A stretch of 26,131 nucleotides of DNA from Bacillota bacterium (GTDB lineage: Bacteria > Bacillota_A > Clostridia > Lutisporales > Lutisporaceae), in assembly GCA_022706865.1 (NCBI GenBank), contig JAKJBT010000011.1:1-26131 (forward strand), given 5' to 3'. The notes beneath the pieces were generated by a model. It was not told the origin of the DNA, searched no databases, and saw only the letters and a program-made list of their open reading frames with translations. The position numbers were made by a program, and so were the translations under genes. Shown piece after piece: positions 7,271 through 15,595 of this stretch. Positions within the stretch are counted from its first letter, which is position 1. Each line of letters starts with the position of its first letter.

Positions 7271-8617
7271 ATGAGTAAGACAAGTTTTATAGTTGTCTCA
7301 ATCTTAATCATGGTTTGTTCCGTACTATTCTTGTCTTCATGCTCCTCGGGGGGCTCTGAGGCTCCGGATGTCAAGCCCGAATCGCCGGTGCAATCGCCTG
7401 CGACGGAAGCCACAGATCAAAAAACAGCAGAAGCAGAAGCTGTAAATCAAAATACGGCAGCAAAAACTGAAGATCAGAACACAGCAGGGGCAGAAGCTGC
7501 GGAGCAAAATGCGGCAGGGGCAGAAGCTGTACCCGACAGCGGCCTGACACTGGAAAAACTTAAGGCGAAGGCGGAAGAGCTTGGATATGAAGTAACATCC
7601 ATTGAGGGCTATCAGCCTGTGGACAGCATAAAGCCTGAAAACGGCTTCTACGTACACTATTCAGACAGTAACAGCGACGCTTTTATACCGGTGTTTGAAT
7701 TCGGCAGTCCTGACGATGCCCTGAAATATGCCGAGGGCGTCAACTCGGCGGGGTATAATTTATGCATCGTGAACGGCCGCTTTATCACAATGGCGGGGGC
7801 GCAATACGGCATCGTTACAAACGACGCTCAGGCGGACTTCCTTGCCAATTTGCTTGAAAGCGAGGTCATGGCAGCCCCAAAAATTGCCGGCAGCCCTGTC
7901 ATACCTCCGGCCGGTGATTATGCCGGCGCCTGCAAACAGATTGACAGTATCAGAAATGTGCTTAATACACTCGTAAATAGAACTGTATTGATTCACGATA
8001 AGAGCGCCGCGGAAGATAAGAACTTTTCAGCTGCGTTTATCAGCTTTAACATGCTTTCTTCGGGTAATCTTGGGTTTACGGCTACTCTGAGCGAGGACGA
8101 AGCCAGCCGCGATGCAATGGCTCAAATGTGGACCTCCTTCGGTGTAACGGACATGAAGATTGAAAGAACCGCCCCGCATACTTACGAACTGACGGGAACC
8201 CGGGCGGGAATGGAAACACCGTTTCTGATCCGCTGCATGTTCGCCCCGTCCTCCGGCTCCCTGCGGCTTGCAGAGATGGACGGAGACAGGGCAGTTGAAC
8301 TGTTTGAATATGTTCCGTTGGGCGGGGACACCTATGCCTTTCAGACAATTAACGAGCGTGCCGTCGTAAAGTATCAGGGGGGCCAGATCACCGACTTTAC
8401 TTTTTCGCTTTTGAAATCCGGGACTGCTGCATACAGCCCCGACGCAGACGGCATTTATGATAAAACCGGCCTTGACGCGGCGTGGGTAACGGCAGCCGGA
8501 GAGGACCTCTTTGAGCAGCTTGTCACCTACGACGGAACGATTCTGAAAATCTACGCCGAAAGTTTCTTTACAGGCAGCCGCATAACAGCGGATATAAATG
8601 TGCCTCAAAATCCTTGA
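7271..8617 (+). CDS. Lipoprotein with Ala/Glu/Gln-rich repeat linker
   Basis: A 448-residue predicted lipoprotein of unknown function. The signal peptide ends in LSSC with Cys24 as the lipidation site. A low-complexity linker (about residues 40-95) has a degenerate repeat of the type (A/T)EAxxQNTA. The folded part follows and has no domain that I recognise. The ATG at 7271 lies one base after the stop of the preceding gene, with GGGAAGGA upstream; earlier in-frame starts lie within that gene. With the SLH protein and the third surface protein downstream, it suggests an assembly at the outer face of the membrane and wall. GC content is visibly higher than in the flanking genes. Confidence 0.85.
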   Translation: MSKTSFIVVSILIMVCSVLFLSSCSSGGSEAPDVKPESPVQSPATEATDQKTAEAEAVNQNTAAKTEDQNTAGAEAAEQNAAGAEAVPDSGLTLEKLKAKAEELGYEVTSIEGYQPVDSIKPENGFYVHYSDSNSDAFIPVFEFGSPDDALKYAEGVNSAGYNLCIVNGRFITMAGAQYGIVTNDAQADFLANLLESEVMAAPKIAGSPVIPPAGDYAGACKQIDSIRNVLNTLVNRTVLIHDKSAAEDKNFSAAFISFNMLSSGNLGFTATLSEDEASRDAMAQMWTSFGVTDMKIERTAPHTYELTGTRAGMETPFLIRCMFAPSSGSLRLAEMDGDRAVELFEYVPLGGDTYAFQTINERAVVKYQGGQITDFTFSLLKSGTAAYSPDADGIYDKTGLDAAWVTAAGEDLFEQLVTYDGTILKIYAESFFTGSRITADINVPQNP

Positions 8618-8678
8618 TGCAAAAATTCCCGAAATTGCGTGAGATTTTATAAAAATAAATATTTAAGGAGGCATCCAA

Positions 8679-10214
8679 ATGAAAAAGAAGTTACTGACAT
8701 TATTATTAATACTTGCAATGGCTTCGGGTTTTACCTCCCTGTCGACGCTGGCGGCGTCCCCGCCCACAACGATTTCCGCGCCAGAAAACTTCGCTGCCGC
8801 CGACTACATGGGCAATTCCGTCTACTGCACCCTGAGCGCGCCGGAGGACTTGCGCAAGCTCATTGTCCAAACGGATGAGGAACGGGGCTACCACATGACG
8901 ATTATGGCCCAGGTGGATTTCAAAACGGATGGAGGAAGCTGGCATTATTCGCCGGAATGGGACGACAGGGACACCTATTCGAAATACGTGCTGTATTTTT
9001 ACAATAGTCTGACCGGCGGTGACGGCGGAATATTTCTGGGCGGCCAGTATCTCACTTTCAAAAATATGTTCCCTGAGGAATCAAACATTCCTGTCGAGTC
9101 AGGCTTTAACAGCTGGGACTGGTACAAAAGCCACTCCATGACACTGCGGGCACGCTTTGCAATTATATTCGGAGATAACATTGTGTTTTCCGACTGGTCG
9201 GAGGAGTATACCCTGTCAAACAGCAGTAAAATGGACTATAAAAAAATTATGAATGAAAACGCACCCACCCTAGTGTCCTCCAAAATTGAAGCGCGGGGCC
9301 CGGACAATGTCCCTTGGGTTGTTTTGCAATTGAAGCAGCATCCCGCTGCGGTGCAGAAGTTCAATGCCGCTTCATTCGGCAATATGTGGACGGAAATCTG
9401 GCTTCGCAAGCTTGGCGATACCGATTTCATAAATGTCGGCGCTGCACCGTTCTCTAATGAAAGGATCAGCCTTGACATAAGCGCTTACTTTCAGGAAAAC
9501 CTTGCCAGCTACGATGCACAGGCCTACGAGGTCAAGGTGCGCTACAAAATTGACGAGCGGTCCTACAACCAATCAGGGGTGGCATCGCAGACCTGGCTGT
9601 ACAGCCCCTTTTCCAATACGCTTTCTTATGGCATGCCCGCGTGGAGTGCGGCTTCCAGCTGGGCTGCAAATGAACTGAAAAAGGCTGATGAATACGGCCT
9701 CATTCCCGATATTCTTAAAAATACGGATTTGACAAAGCCCATTACGCGGGAAGAATTCTGCGAACTGGCGCTGGTATTGTACGAAAAGACTACGGGCAAA
9801 ACTCCCACACCTTACGCCCCCAACCCCTTTACCGATACGACAAATCCGCAGATTCTGAAGGCTTTTGCCTTAGGCATCACAAAAGGTACATCAGCAACCA
9901 CCTTTGAACCCAATAAAACCATAACCAGGCAGGAGTGCGCAACAATGCTGTTCAGGACGATCAAAGGCATCGTGCCGGAAGCCGACTATTCCATTACCGG
10001 TGTGCCTGATTTCCCGGATCAGAAGAATATCGACTCATGGGCGGTTGAAGGCACGAAATATATGTCAAAACTGGGTATCATAAAAGGCGATGATAAAGGC
10101 TACTTCATGCCGAAAGCAACGACAACCGCGCAGCAGGCAACTGGCTACGGCACGGCGACAAGGGAGGCAGCGATCCTCATGAGCGTGAGAACTTACGGTG
10201 TGATGCCACGATGA
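8679..10214 (+). CDS. S-layer homology (SLH) domain surface protein
   Basis: A 511-residue secreted protein. A Sec signal peptide (about residues 1-26, MKKKLLTLLLILAMASG) is followed by an approximately 290-residue region of no recognised family. It contains repeated segments of beta-strand character rich in Trp and Tyr. Three C-terminal SLH repeats (about 325-510) contain the landmarks PITREEFCELA, TFEPNKTITRQECATML and FMPKATTTAQQA. SLH repeats anchor proteins to secondary wall polymer. AGGAGG precedes the ATG. The stop codon overlaps the start of the next gene (ATGA at 10211-10214), so the two are translationally coupled. Confidence 0.88.
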   Translation: MKKKLLTLLLILAMASGFTSLSTLAASPPTTISAPENFAAADYMGNSVYCTLSAPEDLRKLIVQTDEERGYHMTIMAQVDFKTDGGSWHYSPEWDDRDTYSKYVLYFYNSLTGGDGGIFLGGQYLTFKNMFPEESNIPVESGFNSWDWYKSHSMTLRARFAIIFGDNIVFSDWSEEYTLSNSSKMDYKKIMNENAPTLVSSKIEARGPDNVPWVVLQLKQHPAAVQKFNAASFGNMWTEIWLRKLGDTDFINVGAAPFSNERISLDISAYFQENLASYDAQAYEVKVRYKIDERSYNQSGVASQTWLYSPFSNTLSYGMPAWSAASSWAANELKKADEYGLIPDILKNTDLTKPITREEFCELALVLYEKTTGKTPTPYAPNPFTDTTNPQILKAFALGITKGTSATTFEPNKTITRQECATMLFRTIKGIVPEADYSITGVPDFPDQKNIDSWAVEGTKYMSKLGIIKGDDKGYFMPKATTTAQQATGYGTATREAAILMSVRTYGVMPR

Positions 10215-10903
10215 GACATGCCTTCCGATATTTAATCATCATTGCCGTCGCAGGATTACTTTTCCTATGCGCATGCAGTCCTCAGGCACAGGCCGGTGAA
10301 AATACTTCCCAGGCGTCCTCAGCCTCGGCTCAGCAGGAGGAAACTAATACCGCTTCAAAGGAAGAGGCGGCAGCAGCCTCCGAAGAATCCTCTGCGGAAG
10401 TTGAATGCAACTGGACTCTTGAAGTCAGCGATACAGTAACAACACAGCTTAACGGCTACGACTTTAAATGCACCCTTGCGATTATGGCAGTCAAGCTGGG
10501 CGGTAAGGATGAACTGGGAACCTACAGAGGGATTGTCACTCTCAATTATCAATATGACATGAAGCAGGGCAATGTTGCCGGCAACGCCGCAGGTGAGGGT
10601 CAGGAAATCGACGCCATCATTGAGGTGGTACAATACGAGGAACAGGTGTACAATGAGGCAACAGGGCAGACAGATCTGGCAGAACTTGTACAATATGACG
10701 CCATGGCTATAGGCAGCCTGGCCTTGACCGGAAGCGGTGAAGCCGCCGAATCTGCCGAAGGCGCCAGCTGGAGCACAAGTGACAAAAAGACAATTCCGGT
10801 ACCGTATAGGATGGCAGTAGACGGCGGCAAGGTAACCATTGAGCTTTTTACCATCGCTCCGGGAGTCAAATTCAACGGAATGATTACGGGAACTCCAACT
10901 TGA
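10211..10903 (+). CDS. Small lipoprotein, last gene of the surface operon
   Basis: A 230-residue predicted lipoprotein with lipobox LCAC (Cys22). A Ser/Ala/Glu-rich linker follows (about 27-60), then a domain of mostly beta character (NWTLEVSDTVTTQLNGYDF onwards) without a recognised family. Its ATG overlaps the stop of the SLH gene by four bases. A strong terminator follows. Its composition and linker resemble those of the lipoprotein at 7271. Confidence 0.82.
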   Translation: MRHAFRYLIIIAVAGLLFLCACSPQAQAGENTSQASSASAQQEETNTASKEEAAAASEESSAEVECNWTLEVSDTVTTQLNGYDFKCTLAIMAVKLGGKDELGTYRGIVTLNYQYDMKQGNVAGNAAGEGQEIDAIIEVVQYEEQVYNEATGQTDLAELVQYDAMAIGSLALTGSGEAAESAEGASWSTSDKKTIPVPYRMAVDGGKVTIELFTIAPGVKFNGMITGTPT

Positions 10904-10920
10904 GGAAACATCGCTAATAG

Positions 10921-10954
10921 GAAAGCCAGCCACTAAATCGTGACTGGCTTTTTG
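10921..10954 (+). terminator. Intrinsic terminator of the surface-protein operon
   Basis: AAAGCCAG, one mismatch, CAC, loop TAAATC, GTG, CTGGCTTT then TTTG. It is a long GC-rich stem with a T-run. Confidence 0.85.
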
Positions 10955-10970
10955 TATTTATTTATTAAAA

Positions 10971-11729
10971 TTAATAACCGCTTTCAGCTGCTTCTTTTAC
11001 ACAAGCCTGGTGCTTCTTGTCCACTTTGTTTGTGTTGTGGGTCCTGCTGTTAAGGAAATGAACATCTACTACTCCGCTCATCCCATTGTTCTTTATCTTG
11101 TCAAGATTTGCACCTCTGCCGTAGCCGCCGCTCCTGCTGCTGATATACTTATCTGCCGGGGACTTGTCCACTCCTGCATGAGGCATAGCCGCCATAGAAG
11201 CTGCTATCTTACGTCCGTCTACCTCTACAATTATCGGCCTGCGTTCCCAGCTCCAGCCGCCCCAAATTTCTTTGATCTTTTTTGAATCCTCTGCGGTCCT
11301 GGCCTCACAGTCAGCATGGTTACCGCCGTATGTACGAACAATATCAAAGGTTTCTCCTGTCCTTACGTCAGTTACCTTTGCTACCGTTCCTCTTTTAAAA
11401 ATTTCGGATGCCTCAGACCACCAATCCAAAGCCTCTACTTCAGCAGTATATGTCCATTCCGTTTCAAAAAGCGCTTTCCCTGTATCCGGTCCGACAATCC
11501 CATCAGCTGTCAGATTGTTATCCTCCTGGAACTTTTTCACCGCTTCTTCAGTAACGTTTCCGAAGTAACCTGTTACTTCCTCGGTAAAATACCCTTTCTC
11601 CTTCAGCTGAGACTGAATCTTGGATACTTCTTCACCCTTGCACCCGTTTTTCAGAACATCGGCAAAGGTTACTGAAGTGGTAAAAAGTATAACTACAAGC
11701 ATAAGTACCAACGATTTGACAATCTTCAA
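10971..11729 (-). CDS. Secreted peptidoglycan-binding domain protein
   Basis: A 252-residue secreted protein. Signal peptide of about 23 residues (LVLMLVVILFTTSVTFA), then one PG_binding_1 domain (about 30-85, with EEVSKIQSQLKEKGYF and FQEDNNLTADGIVGPDT). The C-terminal domain (about 90-250) contains TYGGNHADCEART, RRPIIVEVDGR, MAAMPHAG and VDVHFLNSRTHNTN; I have seen similar tails on clostridial wall proteins but cannot name a function. The start is TTG at 11729 with GGGGAGG upstream. A sigma-A-type promoter lies at 11810-11838. It is convergent with the surface-protein operon. Confidence 0.85.
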   Translation of the reverse strand: MKIVKSLVLMLVVILFTTSVTFADVLKNGCKGEEVSKIQSQLKEKGYFTEEVTGYFGNVTEEAVKKFQEDNNLTADGIVGPDTGKALFETEWTYTAEVEALDWWSEASEIFKRGTVAKVTDVRTGETFDIVRTYGGNHADCEARTAEDSKKIKEIWGGWSWERRPIIVEVDGRKIAASMAAMPHAGVDKSPADKYISSRSGGYGRGANLDKIKNNGMSGVVDVHFLNSRTHNTNKVDKKHQACVKEAAESGY

Positions 11730-11809
11730 TACTGCCTCCCCTTTCTGCTTACGGACTTTAATTAACCCTTATTTGTCCCTCGCTCTTCTGAGGAATATAG
11801 CTTGTCTCT

Positions 11810-11838
11810 ATTTTAACAATTTTTTCTTGCCAATTCAA
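11810..11838 (-). promoter_or_regulatory. Promoter of the peptidoglycan-binding gene
   Basis: On the minus strand TTGAAT (11838-11833), 17 nt, TAAAAT (11815-11810). The leader to the TTG start is about 75 nt. Confidence 0.55.
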
Positions 11839-11856
11839 TGGTAAAAAAATACAGCG

Positions 11857-12240
11857 TCATACTACAAATGCACCTAAAGTCCCTGCCATTTCAGGTTGGG
11901 CTGATAATTCAGTCGTCTGTTTTACTGATACTTCAATAAGCAACGCCCAAAGGAGAATAATCGACACAAATAATCCCGTATGACTGCCTATAAGCTTCAG
12001 GCGATTCGCAAAGGTAGTCACCCCCGGAGCAATCTGCTGCTCTTCGGCTTCCAGCCTGGCAGACTTTATTGTAAGAAAACTGGCTATAACACTTAATACT
12101 GACGCTATTATAAGAAAGGTATCCCCTCCAATCACATTTACAATAATGGAACTTGTAAGGAGCATTCTGCCGGCCAGCTTGGCTTCAGCAGTACCTGCCT
12201 TTTCCCGCCCCTCCTGCGGTAGTACGCTCTCTGTATCCAT
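11857..12240 (-). CDS. Small membrane protein of unknown function
   Basis: A 127-residue protein with a charged N-terminus, two hydrophobic stretches in the first half (MLLTSSIIVNVIGG and FLIIASVLSVIASFL), a charged central segment (SARLEAEEQQ) and another hydrophobic stretch (GLFVSIILLWALLIEV). I do not recognise the family. I choose ATG at 12240 because GGAGG is spaced correctly; the in-frame TTG at 12246 sits only two nt from it. It lies between the composite repeat element and the peptidoglycan-binding gene, on the same strand as the latter, which has its own promoter. Confidence 0.65.
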   Translation of the reverse strand: MDTESVLPQEGREKAGTAEAKLAGRMLLTSSIIVNVIGGDTFLIIASVLSVIASFLTIKSARLEAEEQQIAPGVTTFANRLKLIGSHTGLFVSIILLWALLIEVSVKQTTELSAQPEMAGTLGAFVV

Positions 12241-12321
12241 ATCCAACTCCTCCCTAGTAACATTATATTATTGTCCATATTCTGTGTGCCTCTTGAATCC
12301 TCCATTAGGGCTTTGTTCAAT

Positions 12322-12854
12322 AGAAGAAGGGCTTAATATCTGAAGTTTGCATAACCCTCCGCAAGAGACAGTATAGTATATCGAGGCACACGGATTATGA
12401 TTTTGACAGGACTACTGCTATGCCTTTGGAAAAGTTCTAACGGTGCCAAAAGGCCCTCCATGGCCCGAGACACCTAAGCCGGCGTCCATGCCGGCTTCAC
12501 GAACTTTTTACCAAAGCCATATCAGAGGCCTGTTGCAAAATGCATAAAAGTGTGCCCTGCTATACTATACAAGCTCTTGCTTGGTATGTAACCTACAGAG
12601 CACTGGCCTTGTATATTAGCGAGCACTTATTATTGGCTTTGGTCAACAGAATCGAGTGAAGATGCGCAGTAAAATCCGTGGGATTTACGTGAGGTAAATC
12701 CAGCACATACCAACAGGAGGTTGGGTTTATGTGCGTCAGGATTTTACAAGTATCAAGCTCTGATTTTGTCCAAAGCTAATATCGTGCGAGTTGGTATACA
12801 AGGCTAGTGCTCTGAGAGTATGACTGCAAACTTATATCTATGTCGCATTCTTCT
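12322..12854. repeat. Composite palindromic element (copy B, two nested modules)
   Basis: Non-coding 533-bp unit. Module I (about 12322-12586) folds on itself: its left arm (GCAAGAGACAGTATAGTATA, 12361-12380) is the imperfect inverse of its right arm (TATACTATACAAGCTCTTGC, 12561-12580), and the right arm matches copies A and C. Module II (about 12587-12854) is also a long palindrome and matches copy D at 21656 in reverse. The outer ends are inverted copies (AGAAG...GAAGTTTGCA left, inverse of TGCAAACTTAT...ATTCTTCTT right). It carries no transposase or ORF. It ends at the stop codon of the P-type ATPase gene. It fills most of the 613-nt gap between that gene and the one at 12240. Confidence 0.8.
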
Positions 12855-15019
12855 TACATGTCTTTCAGGTTTAGTACCCTAATTGCATTCAATACCGCTA
12901 TCAGCGCAACTCCCACATCTGCAAATACCGCTTCCCACATCGTTGCCAATCCTCCGGCACCCAGAAGCAGCACAATCAGCTTAACGCTCATTGCAAATAC
13001 AATATTTTGCCATACAATCCTCCTGGTTTTCTTTGCTATCCTTATGGCGCTGACTATTTTGGACGGCTCATCCGTCATTATCACTATATCCGCTGCTTCA
13101 ATTGCCGCGTCGGAGCCCAGGCCGCCCATCGCAATTCCGACATCTGCCCTTGCCAATACAGGGGCATCGTTAATACCGTCTCCCACAAAGGCAACCTTGC
13201 CCTTGGATCTCATCTCATTCTTAATCCATTCAAGCTTTTCAACCTTTTGATCCGGCAACAGCTCCGAATGCACCTCGTCCAGCCCCAGTGCCGACCCTAC
13301 TTTCTCTCCTGCTGCTCTGACGTCCCCGGTAAGCATCACGGTTTTCTTTATGCCTGAAGCCTTAAGGAGGCGAATGGCTCTTTCCGCATCATCTTTTATT
13401 TCATCAGAAATTACTATATATCCCGCATAAGCTCCTTCAATTGCTATATGCACAAGAGCTCCCGCAATATCAGGACTTTTTTCTGATATTCCCTCCAATT
13501 GCATCATTTTCATATTTCCTGCTGCTATCCTTTTCCCGGAGACCTCTGCCCTGACCCCATGTCCGGGAATCTCCTCGTAATCCGAAATTTCGCTTCCGAC
13601 TATCTCACTTCCGTATGCCTTAAGTATTGATAATGCAATGGGATGGCCGGAGTAGCTTTCGACATATGCCGCATATTTCAGCAGCTCTTCTTCCTTCATT
13701 TCACCCAGTGCTTTGACTTCAGTCACTTTAAAGACTCCTTTTGTCAGTGTGCCGGTCTTGTCAAATACAATGGTATCCACCTGGTTTAATACATCAAGAT
13801 AATTACTTCCTTTTATAAGCACTCCGTTCTTTGAAGCACCTCCAATACCCCCGAAAAATCCCAAAGGTATTGATATGACCAAAGCACAGGGACATGAAAC
13901 CACAAGGAATATCAATGCCCTGTAAATCCAGTCTGAGAAAGCTTCTCCCTGCAGCACCAAAGGCGGAACAAAAGCAAGAGCTAATGCGGAAAACACGACT
14001 ACAGGAGTGTAATACCTTGCAAACTTGGTAATGAAGTTTTCGGTGTGGGATTTTTTACTGCTTGCGTTCTCTACCATGTCAAGAATCTTGGATACCGTCG
14101 ATTCTCCAAACTCCTTGCTCACTTCAACGGTAATAGCACCACTGTTATTAATAAAGCCAGCCAGAATCTCATCCCCGGCATTGGCTTCCCTTGGTGCCGA
14201 CTCTCCGGTCAAAGCCGAAGTATCCAGCATTGATCTGCCTTCTGTTATTCTGCCGTCCAGAGGAACCCTTTCCCCCGGCTTTACAATTATATAAGCTCCC
14301 ACCGGCACATCTTCCGGGGGCACCTGTATTATCCGGTCTTCAGAGACCAGGTTGGCATATTCAGGCCGTATGTCCATCAGTTCTTTTATAGACCTTCTGG
14401 AACGATCTACCGCTAAATCCTGGAACATCTCACCTATCTGATAAAAAATCATTACCGCGACGCCTTCGGAGTATTCTCCTATTGCAAATGCTCCAATAGT
14501 TGCAAGACTCATAAGGAAGTTCTCATCAAAGACCTGCCCCTTGAAAATATTCCTTATCGATTTGATAAGTACTTCTCCTCCGACCAATGCATATGCTGTC
14601 AAATATATAGCCAATTCTACACCGGCAGAAAGCTTAAGCAAAACAGCCGCAGCAAAAAATGCGGCACCGATACCTAATTGAAGCAGCTTCAGCCTTTGTA
14701 TCCCTGATTCATTTTCTTCTTCCGAGTCTATTTCCCCGGTCTTTCTATTTGTTATCTCTTTAAGCTTTACGTCAGGCTCAATATCCCTTACTATTTGCTT
14801 TACTTCTTTTACTGCTGCCGCCTCATCGGCAGATTCGAATATCTCAAGCTTCAGCTTTTTTGTCACAAAATCTATAGATGAGCTCCTAATCCCTTCCAGG
14901 GATTTGATGCCAAGATCCATCTTGGCAGCACATGCTGCTCAGCCAAGGCCTGTGAGTATGAATTCTTTTACAACATATTCATCGTTTTTCTCAAGATCTG
15001 CTGCCGTTTCTCTTTTCAC
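12854..15019 (-). CDS. cadA: Zn/Cd/Pb P1B-type ATPase, probable selenoprotein (in-frame UGA at 14939-14941)
   Basis: Metal-exporting P-type ATPase, 721 residues if the UGA is read. The core has TGE (271-273), the ion-binding CPC (376-378), DKTGT with phosphorylated Asp420, an HP motif (His459), GDGIND, and membrane Lys680 and Asp701, which indicate the P1B-2 (CadA/ZntA) Zn/Cd/Pb group. An ordinary reading would start at ATG 14920 and lose the beginning of the heavy-metal-associated domain. Upstream the same frame continues through one TGA to GTG 15019 (GGGGGA six nt before). It reads EYVVKEFILTGLG-UGA-AACAAKM, the HMA metal motif GxxCxxCAxK with residue 27 as UGA in place of the first Cys. 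A SECIS-like hairpin follows. It is 32 nt downstream of its ArsR-type repressor. Confidence 0.88.
14908..14927 (-). promoter_or_regulatory. Bacterial SECIS-like hairpin after the cadA UGA
   Basis: Counting from the base after UGA, bases 12-19 (TGCCAAGA) pair perfectly with 24-31 (TCTTGGCA) around loop TGGA (20-23). A G in the apical loop at 21-22 lies in the distance range known for bacterial SECIS elements bound by SelB. Confidence 0.8.
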
Positions 15020-15051
15020 ATTAATTCCCCCGTCTCACGCTTTGTTTGATG

Positions 15052-15420
15052 CTATCTCTCCTTGATATGTACCAGGCCTTGGTCGAATATCTGTTTTACA
15101 TGTTCATCATCCAAGGAATAATACACTACTTTGCCTTCTTTTCTGTATTTAACAAGCCTTGCCTGTTTCAGAACTCTGAGTTGGTGGGATATTGCAGACT
15201 GATTCATAGATAATAGTGCCGCTATATCGCATACACACATCTCAGATTCAAACAATGCACACAGTATTTTAATTCTTGTAGTGTCGCCAAAAACCTTGAA
15301 CAACTCGGCCAGGTCATATAACGTCTCTTCTTCAGGCATGCTGTCCCTTACTTTTGACACGGTATCTTCATGTATCACGGAACAGCTGCAGCTTTCAATA
15401 CTTACCCTCTTTTCTCCCAT
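15052..15420 (-). CDS. ArsR/SmtB-family metal-responsive repressor (CadC-like)
   Basis: A 122-residue winged-helix repressor that would release DNA on binding metal. It has the CadC-type thiol site: Cys11 and Cys13 near the N-terminus and Cys62-x-Cys64 (MCVCDIA) in the DNA-binding region. It also has the SmtB-type alpha-5 site: Asp105, His107, His118, Glu121. Recognition helix: NQSAISHQLRVLKQA. Zn, Cd and Pb are therefore the likely inducers. I choose ATG 15420, with CGGAGGGA upstream; an upstream in-frame ATG at 15456 lies within the operator. It is the first gene of the operon with cadA and has its own promoter and operator. Confidence 0.92.
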   Translation of the reverse strand: MGEKRVSIESCSCSVIHEDTVSKVRDSMPEEETLYDLAELFKVFGDTTRIKILCALFESEMCVCDIAALLSMNQSAISHQLRVLKQARLVKYRKEGKVVYYSLDDEHVKQIFDQGLVHIKER

Positions 15421-15440
15421 AATTCCCTCCGCATTATTAT

Positions 15441-15468
15441 ATATGAACATATGCATATGTGTTCATAT
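15441..15468. promoter_or_regulatory. Operator palindrome of the metal-resistance operon
   Basis: ATATGAACA (15441-15449) and TGTTCATAT (15460-15468) are inverted around an ATGCAT core. This is the TGAACA-type operator usual for SmtB/CadC regulators. It lies just downstream of the -10 box of the arsR promoter, where binding would block transcription. Confidence 0.8.
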
Positions 15469-15480
15469 GTTTATATTTAT

Positions 15481-15509
15481 ATATTACTGCTTTAATATAT
15501 AAAAGTCAA
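15481..15509 (-). promoter_or_regulatory. Sigma-A promoter of the arsR-cadA operon
   Basis: On the minus strand TTGACT (15509-15504), exactly 17 nt, TAATAT (15486-15481). The operator lies immediately downstream. Confidence 0.75.
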
Positions 15510-15520
15510 CAAAAACAATT

Positions 15521-15550
15521 GTAACCAAAAGCAGATTACAACATAAAATA
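15521..15550 (+). promoter_or_regulatory. Spore-type promoter P3 (GTAACC-N15-CATAAAATA)
   Basis: GTAACC (15521-15526), 15 nt, CATAAAATA (15542-15550). The -10 box fits CATAnnnTA. The -35 box and spacing are identical to P1 and P2 ahead of the small-protein genes at 3398 and 3778. Confidence 0.55.
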
Positions 15551-15595
15551 TGAATAGGATGATGAACAACCTCTTTTGCAGAAGGAGGTGCAATT

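Noticed and set aside
8027..8608. Long minus-strand ORF within the lipoprotein gene (193 codons)
   Set aside because: Composition is biased as expected of an antisense shadow in a GC-richer gene, and no start site or domain is seen.
14918..14920. ATG 14920 as the true start of cadA
   Set aside because: It has no ribosome binding site, sits inside the SECIS-like hairpin, and cuts the HMA domain; GTG 15019 has a good site.
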